Source: Streptomyces sp. cg36 | GTDB lineage: Bacteria; Actinomycetota; Actinomycetes; Streptomycetales; Streptomycetaceae | NCBI RefSeq assembly: GCF_041080675.1 | Contig: NZ_CP163520.1 | Span: 1,612,001-1,676,000 of the forward strand | Reading direction: 5' to 3' | DNA length: 64,000 bases | Part shown: piece by piece, positions 7,778 to 16,038 of the stretch | Layout of the letters: each line of letters starts with the position of its first letter | How positions within the stretch are numbered: position 1 is the first letter of the stretch | The notes under the pieces: model-generated | What the model saw: only the letters and a program-made list of their open reading frames with translations | What the model was told of the DNA's origin: nothing | Database searches by the model: none | Made by a program: the position numbers and the translations under genes

Positions 7778-8947
7778 ATGCGCGACGCCGTGATCGTGGA
7801 AGCCGTCCGTACGCCGATCGGGAAGGGCAAGCCCGGCGGAGCGCTCGCCGGGACGCACCCCGTGGAGCTCCTCGCCCACACCCTGCGCGCCCTCGTCGAG
7901 CGCAGCGGCGTCGACCCGGCGCTGATCGACGACGTGATCGGCGGCACCGTCGACCAGGTGGGCGAGCAGGCGATGAACACCACGCGGTACGCCTGGCTCT
8001 CCGCCGGGTTCCCCGACAGCGTCCCGGCGACCACCGTGGACCGCCAGTGCGGCTCCTCGCAGCAGGCCGTGCACTTCGCCGCGCAGGGCGTCATCTCGGG
8101 GGCGTACGACCTGGTGGTGGCGTGCGGGGTGGAGTCGATGAGCCGGGTGCCGATGTGGTCCAACGTGCCCGCCGGGGCGGATCCGTTCGGCCCGGGGGTC
8201 GCCGCCCGCTTCCCCGGGGGCCTGGTCCCGCAGGGCATCAGCGCCGAGCTGATCGCGGCGAAGTGGTCGATCGGCCGGGCCCGGATGGACGAGTTCGCCG
8301 CCGCCTCGCACCACAGGGCCGCGGCGGCCTGGGACGCCGGGCTCTTCGACGCGGAGACCGCGCCGCTTGCGGGGCTGCGCCGGGACGAGTCCATACGTCC
8401 GGCCACCACGCCGGAGGTCCTCGCCGGGCTGCGGCCGGCCTTCGAGGACCCGGGGTTCGCCGAGCGGTTCCCGCAGATCGACTGGTCGGTGACGGCCGGC
8501 AACAGCAGCCCCGTCAACGACGGGGCCTCCGCCGTGCTGATCACCTCCAGCGAGACGGCCGCCCGGCTCGGGCTGCGCCCGCTCGCCCGGCTGCACGGCT
8601 TCGCCGTCACCGGCTCCGACCCGGTGCTGATGCTCACCGGCGTGGTCCCGGCCACCGAGAAGGTGCTGCGCGGGTCGGGTCTGACCCTGTCGGACATCGA
8701 TCTGTTCGAGGTCAACGAGGCGTTCGCGAGCGTGGTGCTGGCGTGGCAGCAGGAGACCGGGGCCGACCTCGCCAAGGTGAACGCTCACGGCGGCGCGATC
8801 GCGCTCGGCCACCCCCTGGGCGCCAGCGGCACCCGGCTGATGACCACGCTGGTGCACGCGATGCGGGCGCGCGGGGCGCGCTACGGCCTGCAGACCATGT
8901 GCGAGGCGGGCGGCCTGGCCAACGCCACCGTCCTGGAAGCCCTCTGA
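7778..8947 (+). CDS. Acetyl-CoA acetyltransferase/acyltransferase (thiolase)
   Basis: 389 residues, full thiolase length. Nucleophilic Cys in TTVDRQCGSSQQ (about residue 91), NEAFAS, the catalytic His in GGAIALGHPLGASGTR and the second Cys in TMCEAGGLANAT are all present. It makes or breaks beta-ketoacyl-CoA in lipid or aromatic degradation. The ATG at 7778 has a GAGGA site seven bases upstream. It is a single gene under the 7681-7727 promoter; no dehydrogenase or hydratase partner is adjacent, so chain-length preference cannot be told. Confidence 0.93.
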   Translation: MRDAVIVEAVRTPIGKGKPGGALAGTHPVELLAHTLRALVERSGVDPALIDDVIGGTVDQVGEQAMNTTRYAWLSAGFPDSVPATTVDRQCGSSQQAVHFAAQGVISGAYDLVVACGVESMSRVPMWSNVPAGADPFGPGVAARFPGGLVPQGISAELIAAKWSIGRARMDEFAAASHHRAAAAWDAGLFDAETAPLAGLRRDESIRPATTPEVLAGLRPAFEDPGFAERFPQIDWSVTAGNSSPVNDGASAVLITSSETAARLGLRPLARLHGFAVTGSDPVLMLTGVVPATEKVLRGSGLTLSDIDLFEVNEAFASVVLAWQQETGADLAKVNAHGGAIALGHPLGASGTRLMTTLVHAMRARGARYGLQTMCEAGGLANATVLEAL

Positions 8948-9002
8948 CCGGCCACGACCACGGACGGCCGGACCGCGGCCACGGCCCGGCGCACCCCCGG
9001 GG

Positions 9003-9039
9003 CGGTATAGTAATTGCCACCGGACCGGTATAGTAATTG
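9003..9039 (+). promoter_or_regulatory. Duplicated AT-rich box immediately before map
   Basis: CGGTATAGTAATTG occurs at 9003-9016 and 9026-9039, exact 14-base copies with a 23-base period. Each holds TATAGT, a good -10 hexamer. From the second copy (9029-9034) transcription would start near 9041-9042, the first base of the map ATG, which lacks a Shine-Dalgarno sequence; a leaderless mRNA is likely. The duplication could also be a two-site operator. Confidence 0.6.
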
Positions 9040-9041
9040 GA

Positions 9042-9809
9042 ATGGTAGAGATCAAGACCGACACACAGATGGACGCGATGCGCGAGGCCGGGCGGGTGGT
9101 CGCCCGCGCGCTCGCGGCGGCGCGGGACACGGCGGCCGTGGGGGTCAGCCTGCTCGACCTCGACCGGGCGGCGCACGAGGTGCTGCGCGCGGCGGGGGCC
9201 TCCTCGCCGTTCCTCGGCTACCACCCGGAGTTCGCCCCGACCCCGTTCCCGGCCGTCGCCTGCGTCTCCGTCAACGACGCCATCGTGCACGGCGTCCCCG
9301 ACGGCTACCGGCTGCGCGACGGCGACCTGGTCAGCGTGGACTTCGGCGCGGTCCTGGACGGCTGGGTGGGCGACTCGGCGATCAGCTTCACGGTCGGCCG
9401 GGCCCGCCCCGAGGACGTCCGGCTGATCTCCACGGCGTACGAGGCGCTGGAGGCGGGCATCGCGGCGGCCGTGGTGGGCAACCGCGTCGGCGACATCGCG
9501 CACGCGATCGGCTCGGTCTGCCGGGGCGCGGGCTACGGCATCCCCGACGGCTTCGGCGGGCACGGCGTGGGGCGCCGGATGCACGAGGACCCGGGCGTCC
9601 CCAACGAGGGGCGGCCGGGCCGGGGCATGAAGCTGCGGCACGGCATGGTGCTCGCCATCGAACCGATGCTGATCGCGGACGGGACCGACGACTACTACCC
9701 GGCTCCGGACGGCTGGACCCTGCGCACGGTGACCGGCACCCGGGCCGCGCACACCGAGCACACGGTGGCCGTCACGGACTCCGGACCGCGCGTCCTGACC
9801 ATGGTCTGA
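9042..9809 (+). CDS. map: Type I methionine aminopeptidase
   Basis: 255 residues. Removes the initiator methionine from new proteins. The pita-bread metallopeptidase ligands are visible in order: VSVDFGAVLDGWVGDSAISF (two aspartates), GHGVGRRMHEDPGVPN (His), AIEPMLI (Glu) and the C-terminal AHTEHTVAVT (Glu). No ribosome-binding site precedes the ATG, consistent with leaderless expression from the 9003-9039 repeats. Streptomyces usually has several map genes; this one is not next to ribosomal protein genes, so it is probably an accessory copy. Confidence 0.95.
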   Translation: MVEIKTDTQMDAMREAGRVVARALAAARDTAAVGVSLLDLDRAAHEVLRAAGASSPFLGYHPEFAPTPFPAVACVSVNDAIVHGVPDGYRLRDGDLVSVDFGAVLDGWVGDSAISFTVGRARPEDVRLISTAYEALEAGIAAAVVGNRVGDIAHAIGSVCRGAGYGIPDGFGGHGVGRRMHEDPGVPNEGRPGRGMKLRHGMVLAIEPMLIADGTDDYYPAPDGWTLRTVTGTRAAHTEHTVAVTDSGPRVLTMV

Positions 9810-9854
9810 ACCGGACCCGGACGGGCCCCGCCCGGCGGCGCTCCACCGAAGCCG

Positions 9855-9888
9855 GATGGCCCAAACCGGATGCCCGGTTCGGGCCATC
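9855..9888 (+). terminator. Stem-loop terminator after map
   Basis: Arms 9855-9869 and 9874-9888 pair over 15 positions with a single A-C mismatch (9863/9880) around an ATGC loop. It lies 46 bases after the map stop. No T tract follows, as is common in Streptomyces. Confidence 0.7.
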
Positions 9889-10014
9889 GGCGAGCGCCCC
9901 GGGCGGCCTCACGCTGGCTGGTCCGTACCTGTCCCGGAACGTGACCTTCTGCTGCCATGTACGTGCCAACCCCCCACAGGAGAACGGGCTGGCGACATGA
10001 CCGAAGGGAGCGTC

Positions 10015-10680
10015 ATGTTCAACGCACTGGCGATCGGCGGCGCCGCCGCCGTCCTGCTGGCGGCCCCGCTCAGCACGGCCCAGCACCCGGGCGGCTGGGG
10101 CACCCCGCCGCCCGACAAGATCGTGATCGACCTCGTCACCGTCAACGGCTCGGGCTGCCCGGCCGGCACGGCGGCCGTCGCGGTCTCGCCCGACAACACC
10201 GCGTTCACCGTCACGTACAGCAGCTATCTGGCGCAGGTCGGCAAGGGCTCCTCGCCCACCGACTTCAGGAAGAACTGCCAGCTGGCCCTGAACGTGCACG
10301 TCCCGCAGGGCTTCACCTACGCCATCGCCTCGGCCGACTACCGCGGCTTCGCCCATCTGGAGAAGGGCGCCACCGCGCAGGAGCGGGCGAACTACTACTT
10401 CCAGGGCATGTCCCAGACGGCCTACGTCACCCACCCCTTCAAGGGGCCGTTCGACGACGACTGGCAGACCAATGACACCACGGACGTGTCCGCCCTCGTC
10501 TACAAGCCGTGCGGCGAGGAGCGCTATCTGAACATCAACACCGAGCTGCGGGCGGGCGCCGGGACCTCCGACCCCGTCAACACCACCAGCTTCATCACGA
10601 TGGACTCCACCGACGCCAGCATCACCACCGTCTACCACTTCTCATGGAAGGAGTGCCCCGCCGCGGTGACGCACCCATAG
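10015..10680 (+). CDS. Secreted DUF4360-like protein
   Basis: 221 residues with a short signal peptide (MFNALAIGGAAAVLLAAPLSTAQ). The mature part has paired cysteines (GSGCPAGTAAV, RKNCQLALNV, YKPCGEERYLNI, WKECPAAV) and a beta-rich pattern with YAIASADYRGFAHLEKGATA, matching what I recall of the DUF4360 family of secreted actinobacterial and fungal proteins of unknown role. The ATG at 10015 is chosen because AAGGGAG ends four bases before it; an in-frame ATG at 9997 with a more distant AGGAG is possible. Single gene ending at the 10690 hairpin. Confidence 0.8.
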   Translation: MFNALAIGGAAAVLLAAPLSTAQHPGGWGTPPPDKIVIDLVTVNGSGCPAGTAAVAVSPDNTAFTVTYSSYLAQVGKGSSPTDFRKNCQLALNVHVPQGFTYAIASADYRGFAHLEKGATAQERANYYFQGMSQTAYVTHPFKGPFDDDWQTNDTTDVSALVYKPCGEERYLNINTELRAGAGTSDPVNTTSFITMDSTDASITTVYHFSWKECPAAVTHP

Positions 10681-10689
10681 GGGTGCGCG

Positions 10690-10717
10690 CGGGCCGTCCA
10701 CCCCGGTGGGCGGCCCG
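10690..10717. terminator. Bidirectional terminator between convergent genes
   Basis: Arms 10690-10702 and 10705-10717 pair over 13 positions with one G-U. It sits in the 51-base gap between the DUF4360-like gene (plus) and the GH75 gene (minus), so it can serve both. Confidence 0.7.
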
Positions 10718-10731
10718 TACCGCCGCGGCCG

Positions 10732-11424
10732 TCAGTTCTCGGCGAGGAAGCGCCGGGCGAGCCGGTCACCGAGGGCCACCGCCTGCTGGTGGCTCTCGAT
10801 CGGCTTGGCCTGCGAGTCCTTGAACAGGATGTAGGTGACCCCGGACGCGGCGCCGCCGGACACGGGGTCGGGGTTCATCCCCAGCGCCTTGGCGGTGGCG
10901 TAGGACGCCTCGCCGATGACCTTCGAGGGGCCGGTGTCCCCGACCACCGCGTACTCCACCCGGTCCCGGTAGATCACGGCGGCCACCCCGCCGCCCCTGA
11001 TCCCGGCCGCGCCGTAGTTCCAGAGCGAACTCGCACCGGGCACCACCACGTACGAGAGCTCCTCGGCGCTCAGCGGCCTGCCGTCGGACTGGTGGAAGGC
11101 GGTGTCGTTCTGGAACCAGGGGTCGGTGGCGCGGTTGCAGACGGCGCCCGGCCGGCCGTCGCAGTCGATGTCCAGGTCCGCCTTCCAGAACACGGCCCCG
11201 TTCTTGCCGCACACCGGCACGGTCGCGGCGCTGTCGCGGTCGGTCCGGTACTTGCCCCGGGAGACCTGGTCGCACCCCTTCACCCGGGCCAGCAGGTCGG
11301 CGGCGGCGACCGGGCCGGTGTCCGTGCCGGAGGGGCCGTCGGCGGCGCGGGCCGCGGGCGGGACCGCCGCCGCGAGCAGGGCGGCACCGCAGGCGGCGGC
11401 AAGGGCGAGCTTTCGCGTGGGCAC
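10732..11424 (-). CDS. Secreted GH75-type chitosanase
   Basis: 230 residues with a signal peptide (KLALAAACGAALLAAAVPPAARA). The mature part shows the family 75 pattern: KADLDIDCDGRPG with clustered aspartates, DPWFQNDTAFHQSDG, SYVVVPG, and YAVVGDTGPSKVIGEAS carrying the likely catalytic acidic pair. Endo-hydrolysis of chitosan outside the cell is the expected role. This family is unrelated in fold to the GH46 chitosanase at 60632, so the window holds two independent chitosan-degrading enzymes. Assignment rests on motif memory, not on an alignment. Confidence 0.8.
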   Translation of the reverse strand: MPTRKLALAAACGAALLAAAVPPAARAADGPSGTDTGPVAAADLLARVKGCDQVSRGKYRTDRDSAATVPVCGKNGAVFWKADLDIDCDGRPGAVCNRATDPWFQNDTAFHQSDGRPLSAEELSYVVVPGASSLWNYGAAGIRGGGVAAVIYRDRVEYAVVGDTGPSKVIGEASYATAKALGMNPDPVSGGAASGVTYILFKDSQAKPIESHQQAVALGDRLARRFLAEN

Positions 11425-11516
11425 GTGGGGGTTCCTTCGGTGGGGGACGGGTCCGGCCTGACCGGAACAATCTGTCCCCGCCGCTCCGGGCGCCTCAACT
11501 TGAACTGCACCGAACG

Positions 11517-11554
11517 GGCGCGGCCCCCGTCCCGGTGGGGACGGGGGCCGCGCC
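11517..11554 (-). terminator. Strong terminator after the ggt gene
   Basis: Perfect 17-base arms (11517-11533 and 11538-11554) with a GGTG loop. It lies 39 bases beyond the ggt stop in the direction of transcription and before the GH75 start, isolating the two genes. Confidence 0.8.
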
Positions 11555-11592
11555 GCACTTCACCCGCCCGGCGGACGGGTCCTGACGGAGGG

Positions 11593-13407
11593 TCACCCGG
11601 CCGGGTGCACCACCATCGCCGAACCGCCGCCGCGCCGCACCTTCTCGGCCGCCGCGACCCAGCGGCCGTCGGCGAGCCGCTCCACGCCGGTGGCCGCGCC
11701 GATCTCCGGGTTGAGCGTGAACGCCTGCCCCAGCGCCTGGAGTTGGGCCTTCAAGGGGCTGTTGTTGTAGAGCGCGGGCTCCAGCTCGGTGGCCGCCGCG
11801 TTGCGCTGGCTGGCCCGCGGCGCCGCGATCGCGTCGACCAGCGGCATTCCCCGGTCGAGCCGGTTGACCAGCGACTGCAGGACCGTGGTGATGATGGTCG
11901 CGCCGCCCGGCGAGCCGAGCGCCAGCACCGGCCTGCCGTGCCCGTCGAGGACGATCGTCGGCGACATGGACGAGCGGGGCCGCTTGCCCGGGCCCGGCAG
12001 GTTCGGGTCGTGGACGGCCGGACTGGCCGGGGCGAAGGAGAAGTCTGTGAGCTCGTTGTTGAGCAGGAAGCCCCGGCCGGGCACGGTGATGCCGCTGCCG
12101 CCGGTCTGCTCGATGGTCAGCGTGTAGGAGACGATGTTCCCCCACTTGTCCGCGACCGTCAGATGCGTGGTGTTCTCGCCCTCGTACGTGGTGGGCGCCG
12201 CCTTGCCGGACGTGGCGCAGGCCGCCGGATGGCGCGGGTCGCCGGGCGCGAGCGGGCTGGTCAGCGCCTTGGTGTCGCTGATCAGGCAGGCCCGGGAGTC
12301 CGCGAAGCGCTGGGAGAGCAGCCCCTTGGTGGGCACGTCCTCGAAGGCCGGGTCGCCCACCCAGCGCCCCCGGTCCGCGAACGCGACGCGGCTCGCCTCG
12401 ATGTAGCGGTGCAGGTACTGGGCCTCGGTCGCCTTCGACAGATCGGTGCGCTCCAGGATGTTGAGCGCCTCCCCGACCGTGGTGCCGCCCGAGGAGGAGG
12501 GCGCCATGCCGTAGACGTCCAGGCCCCGGTAGCCCACCTTGGTCGGCGCCTGGCGCTCGACCCCGTACGCCGACAGGTCCCGGGCGGTGAGGTCGCCGGG
12601 GCGGGCGTTGCGCGGGGAGCCCGCCGCGAGCGGGGGCTTGCGGACGGTCCGCACGATGTCGCGGCCGATGTCCCCCCGGTAGAGCGCGCCGATGCCCTTG
12701 CGCCCCAACTCCTCGTAGGTGCGCGCCAGATCGGGGTTCTTGAGCGTGGAGCCGACGGCCGGGGGCTGCCCGCCCGGCAGGAACAGCTTGGCCGTGTCCG
12801 GGAAGTCGGCGAATCTCGCCTGGTTGTCGGCGGTCTGCTGGCGGAAGGTGGCGTCGACGGTGAAGCCGTCGCGCGCGATCTTCTCTGCGGGCTTCAGCAG
12901 CTTGCCGAGCGGCCTGGTGCCCCAGGTGCGCAGCGCCGCGTCCCAGGTGCCCGCGGTGCCGGGGGTGCCCACGCTGAGCCCGCTGGTCACCGCGTCCGCG
13001 AACGGCAGCGGCTTGCCGTTCTCCAGGAACAGCGACGAGGTCGCCGACGCCGGGGCCGTCTCGCGCCCGTCGATCGTGTGCACCGTACGGGACTTGGCGT
13101 CGTAGTAGACGAAGTACCCGCCGCCGCCGATGCCCGAGGAGTACGGCTCGGTGACGCCGAGCGCGGCGGCCGTGGCGACCGCCGCGTCCACCGCGTTGCC
13201 GCCGTGGCGCAGCACCTCGATCCCGGCGGCGGTGGCGTCCGCGTCGACGCTGGCCACCGCTCCCCCGTACCCCACCGCCTCCGGGGACTTGGCCGGCGGG
13301 GACGCGGCGGCCGGGGGCGCGGCGGATGGCGGTGCGGCGGCGACCGAGGCCAGCACGGCCCCGGCGACGGCCAGGAGCGAGAGACTGCGGACGGCTGGGC
13401 GAGGCAT
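11593..13407 (-). CDS. ggt: Gamma-glutamyltransferase
   Basis: 604 residues, an autoprocessed Ntn hydrolase that hydrolyses or transfers gamma-glutamyl groups, exported by an N-terminal signal (SLSLLAVAGAVLASVAAAP). The autoprocessing nucleophile is Thr413 in GENTTHLTVAD, giving a roughly 412-residue large and 192-residue small subunit. GIGGGGYFVYYD, DGRETAPASA and SSMSPTIVLDGHGRPVLALGSPGG are further family motifs. The ATG at 13407 is preceded by AGGAGG; a longer in-frame start at 13491 is rejected because it would precede the signal peptide. Likely role in extracellular peptide or glutathione-like thiol salvage. Confidence 0.93.
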   Translation of the reverse strand: MPRPAVRSLSLLAVAGAVLASVAAAPPSAAPPAAASPPAKSPEAVGYGGAVASVDADATAAGIEVLRHGGNAVDAAVATAAALGVTEPYSSGIGGGGYFVYYDAKSRTVHTIDGRETAPASATSSLFLENGKPLPFADAVTSGLSVGTPGTAGTWDAALRTWGTRPLGKLLKPAEKIARDGFTVDATFRQQTADNQARFADFPDTAKLFLPGGQPPAVGSTLKNPDLARTYEELGRKGIGALYRGDIGRDIVRTVRKPPLAAGSPRNARPGDLTARDLSAYGVERQAPTKVGYRGLDVYGMAPSSSGGTTVGEALNILERTDLSKATEAQYLHRYIEASRVAFADRGRWVGDPAFEDVPTKGLLSQRFADSRACLISDTKALTSPLAPGDPRHPAACATSGKAAPTTYEGENTTHLTVADKWGNIVSYTLTIEQTGGSGITVPGRGFLLNNELTDFSFAPASPAVHDPNLPGPGKRPRSSMSPTIVLDGHGRPVLALGSPGGATIITTVLQSLVNRLDRGMPLVDAIAAPRASQRNAAATELEPALYNNSPLKAQLQALGQAFTLNPEIGAATGVERLADGRWVAAAEKVRRGGGSAMVVHPAG

Positions 13408-13533
13408 GCGTACCTCCTGGGGGCGAATGTCCGCGCAGCGTAACGCCGTCGCGCCCACCGCGTCAGGAGCGCCTCGGGACGGCCCCGGCACCGCCTCGAA
13501 CAGCGGCCCGGACTCCCGCTAGCATGCGCGCCC

Positions 13534-14265
13534 ATGAACGACGACGTGCGCAACATCGTGCTGGGAGTGGTCGCCGCGGGCATCAGCGCCACCCTGGGCT
13601 GGCTCACCCGCACCTATCTCTGGCGGCGCGGACTCCGGCGCAAGCAGGCGTTCTTCGGGCTGCCGACGCACTCGGAGTGCCTGCTCGTCGTCAACCGGGA
13701 CGCGGGGGCCGAGGGCGCGGTGCACCGCTTCGACGTGTTCGCGCTGCTCGAACTCGCCTCGCTCATCAAGGACTGCGGGGCGCACGCGCGCATCGCCCAG
13801 CACGACGCGACCCAGCAGGGCTTCGGGGTGCGCACCGAATTCTGCCTGGGCGGCCCCTACTCGAACCGCCGTATGGCCGCCCATCTCTCCGCCCTGCTGC
13901 CGGGCGTCAGCATGAACGTGGACTCCGAACCCGTGGCGGACCGGGGCGCGTTCACCATCGGCGGCGAGCGGTACCTGGTGGAGGGCGGGGTCGTCGAGTA
14001 CGTGATACTCGCGCGGGTCACCGCCGGTCAGGGGCAGCGGCCCGTGTTCCTCTTCTGCGGCCAGCGCGCCATCACCAACCAGGCGGCCACCCGCTACCTC
14101 GCCCGCAACCACGAGAAGCTGGCCCGCAAGCACGGCGACGGCACCTTCTGCCTGCTCCTGAAGGTCGTCAACTCCCTCGCCTACGGGCCGGACGTGGTGG
14201 AGGTCGTCGCCGACGTCACCCGCGCGGCCCTCGCGGCCCCGACAGCTCCAGCGGCAGCGACTTGA
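13534..14265 (+). CDS. Membrane-anchored protein of unknown function
   Basis: 243 residues. One N-terminal transmembrane helix (about 7-26, IVLGVVAAGISATLGWL) followed by a basic stretch (RRGLRRKQ) places the rest in the cytosol. The body has a mixed alpha/beta pattern (CLLVVNRDAGAEGAVHRFDVFALLELASLIKDCGAHARI; FLFCGQRAITNQAATRYLARNH) not assigned by me to a family; a nucleotide- or sugar-binding fold is possible but unproven. Its last 50 bases overlap the end of the convergent P450 gene. Confidence 0.75.
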   Translation: MNDDVRNIVLGVVAAGISATLGWLTRTYLWRRGLRRKQAFFGLPTHSECLLVVNRDAGAEGAVHRFDVFALLELASLIKDCGAHARIAQHDATQQGFGVRTEFCLGGPYSNRRMAAHLSALLPGVSMNVDSEPVADRGAFTIGGERYLVEGGVVEYVILARVTAGQGQRPVFLFCGQRAITNQAATRYLARNHEKLARKHGDGTFCLLLKVVNSLAYGPDVVEVVADVTRAALAAPTAPAAAT

Positions 14266-15490
14266 TCCCGTTGACGAAGTTGGAGACCAGCCGGCGCGGC
14301 GGCCCGGCGAGCGCGTAGGGCCCCAGCAGCCGCAGCGCCTCCTCGTGCAGGACGCGCAGTTGGAGCCGGGCGAAGTGGGCGCCGAGGCAGACGTGCGGGC
14401 CGTCGCCGAAGGAGACGTGCGGATTGGGGGTGCGGGCCAGGTCGAGGCGGTGCGGGCGGCTGAAGACGCGCTCGTCGTGGTTGGCCGAGGCGTGGCAGAC
14501 GACGACCTTGTCGCCCGCCCGGATGCGCTGCCCGGCGAGCTCGGTGTCCCGTACGGCGGTGCGCCGGAAGGTGAGCACGGGCGGATGCCACCGCAGCAGC
14601 TCCTCGACCGCGCTCTCGACGCCCGCCCCGCCCGTGCGCAGCAGCCGCTGCGCGTCCGGGTCCTCGGCCAGCGCCAGGAAACCGCCGGGCGCCGCGCTGC
14701 GCACGGTGTCGTTGCCCGCCACGGTCAGCAGGAAGAAGAACATCTCCAGTTCGGGGTCGCCGAGCCCGCCGTGGGCCAGCGCGGTCATCACGTCGTCGGC
14801 GGGCTCGCGCCGCTTGTGCGCGGCCAGGTCGTGCGCGTACGCGAACATCTCCCGCAGCATCGCGGGCGAGCGCGGGTTCACCGGCCGCCCGTCCGGCCCC
14901 AGGACCGGCGGCTCGTCCGGGTCCTGGTAGCCGATGACCCGCTCGGTCCACTCCAGGAGCAGCCCCCGGTCGCTCCGGGGCACCCCGAGCAGATCGGCGA
15001 GGTTGAGCAGGGCGTAGTCGTCGGTGACCTCGGTGACCAGGTCGAGGACCCCGCCCTCGGCGCCGTCCCGGGCCGCGCCCAGGAGCGTGCGCGCCCGGGT
15101 CCGCACCGCCTGCGCGAACCGGTCGGTGCGGCGGGGCGTGAAGGCGCGGCTGACCAGGCGGCGCAGTCTGCCGTGGTCGTGGCCGCCGCCGCCCGCACCG
15201 GCCGGGTCCTGGTTGAGCATCATGCGGCGGATGAAGGGCAGGTCGTCCGGGTCCGGGTCGCGGATCTGGGTGGCGCCGAGCGCGGAGGAGTAGGCGCCCG
15301 GGTCCTTGAGCACCCGTACCACGTCGGCGTGCCGGGTCACCGCCCAGAAGCCGGGGCCGGCCGGCCAGCCGAGCACCTCGTACTCCTCCTGCCAGGCCAC
15401 CGGGTGCCGGTCGCGCAGCTCCCGGTAGTCGTCGTGGGGCGGCCCGGCGGCGTACCGGCGCGGGTCGAAGACGTCCGGCAGATCACTCAT
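14216..15490 (-). CDS. Cytochrome P450 monooxygenase
   Basis: 424 residues. I-helix AGNDTVRSA (an Asn where many P450s have Glu or Asp), ExxR as ELLRW, and the heme loop FGDGPHVCLGAHFAR with Cys368. The AGNDT form together with VNGIKSLPLEL at the C-terminus resembles CYP124/125/142-type enzymes that hydroxylate steroid or isoprenoid side chains; the substrate is inferred only. Start at ATG 15490 (MSDLPD); an upstream in-frame start would add 12 unlikely residues. No ferredoxin gene is adjacent. The gene end overlaps the convergent 13534 gene by 50 bases. Confidence 0.9.
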   Translation of the reverse strand: MSDLPDVFDPRRYAAGPPHDDYRELRDRHPVAWQEEYEVLGWPAGPGFWAVTRHADVVRVLKDPGAYSSALGATQIRDPDPDDLPFIRRMMLNQDPAGAGGGGHDHGRLRRLVSRAFTPRRTDRFAQAVRTRARTLLGAARDGAEGGVLDLVTEVTDDYALLNLADLLGVPRSDRGLLLEWTERVIGYQDPDEPPVLGPDGRPVNPRSPAMLREMFAYAHDLAAHKRREPADDVMTALAHGGLGDPELEMFFFLLTVAGNDTVRSAAPGGFLALAEDPDAQRLLRTGGAGVESAVEELLRWHPPVLTFRRTAVRDTELAGQRIRAGDKVVVCHASANHDERVFSRPHRLDLARTPNPHVSFGDGPHVCLGAHFARLQLRVLHEEALRLLGPYALAGPPRRLVSNFVNGIKSLPLELSGPRGPRG

Positions 15491-15555
15491 CGCACCACGG
15501 TGACGGCTGCCTCGGGTCCCCGGCAAGACCGCCCCGGGTCCTCACGCGGGTGGGG

Positions 15556-16038
15556 TCAGAAGGGGCACTGCTCGGGGCCGTGCGTGGTGTCGGTGCCCTG
15601 GACCGTCACCAGGATCCGTCCGCCGCGCTGGGCCGCGTGGGCCGCCGTGCACACCAGCTGCCGGCGCGCGAGGGCGGAGAAGTCGCGCACGGCGCGCGGG
15701 ATCACGACGCGGATCTCGTCGCCGTTGGTGTTGACGACGATCGACCCGTAGTAGTTGGGCAGTTCGGTGGTCAGCCCCGCGGCCCGCTCGCTGTCGGTGG
15801 GGCCCTTCAGGAGCAGCAGGAGCGCGTTGCCGGGCGCCGCGCGGGTCACTCCGGGGCGGACGACGGGGAGCAGCCCGGCCGGGCCCTTGAGGTAGAGCGT
15901 GGTGCTGTCGCTGTCGGACGGGACCACCTTGGCGGTCGCGGCGTCGCCCACCTCGACGACGCCGGACGCCTGGATGCCGCACCCGGTCGCCAGGAGCAGC
16001 GCGGACAGCACCAGCGCGGTGGCGCGGCTCCCCCTCAC
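15556..16038 (-). CDS. Lipoprotein of a two-component operon (GerMN-like)
   Basis: 160 residues with a signal ending LLLATGC, a lipobox, so probably anchored outside the membrane. The mature part (GPAGLLPVVRPGVTRAAPGNALLLLLKGPTDSERAAGLTTELP) resembles the GerMN fold found in LpqB-type lipoproteins. GTG at 16038 overlaps the kinase stop as GTGA, so it is translated with the sensor kinase and probably tunes its sensing. The gene order regulator-kinase-lipoprotein is like afsQ1-afsQ2-afsQ3 of S. coelicolor, though identity is not proved. Confidence 0.8.
   Translation of the reverse strand: MRGSRATALVLSALLLATGCGIQASGVVEVGDAATAKVVPSDSDSTTLYLKGPAGLLPVVRPGVTRAAPGNALLLLLKGPTDSERAAGLTTELPNYYGSIVVNTNGDEIRVVIPRAVRDFSALARRQLVCTAAHAAQRGGRILVTVQGTDTTHGPEQCPF

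Noticed and set aside
10789..13443. 884-codon open frame on the plus strand opposite GH75 and ggt
   Set aside because: Its translation is the low-complexity Arg/Gly/Val type produced opposite GC-rich genes, and both minus-strand genes have clear families, signals and starts.
14216..14265. Overlap of the 13534 gene and the P450 as a sequencing error
   Set aside because: Both frames remain open and family-like to their stops; short convergent overlaps occur in compact Streptomyces DNA.
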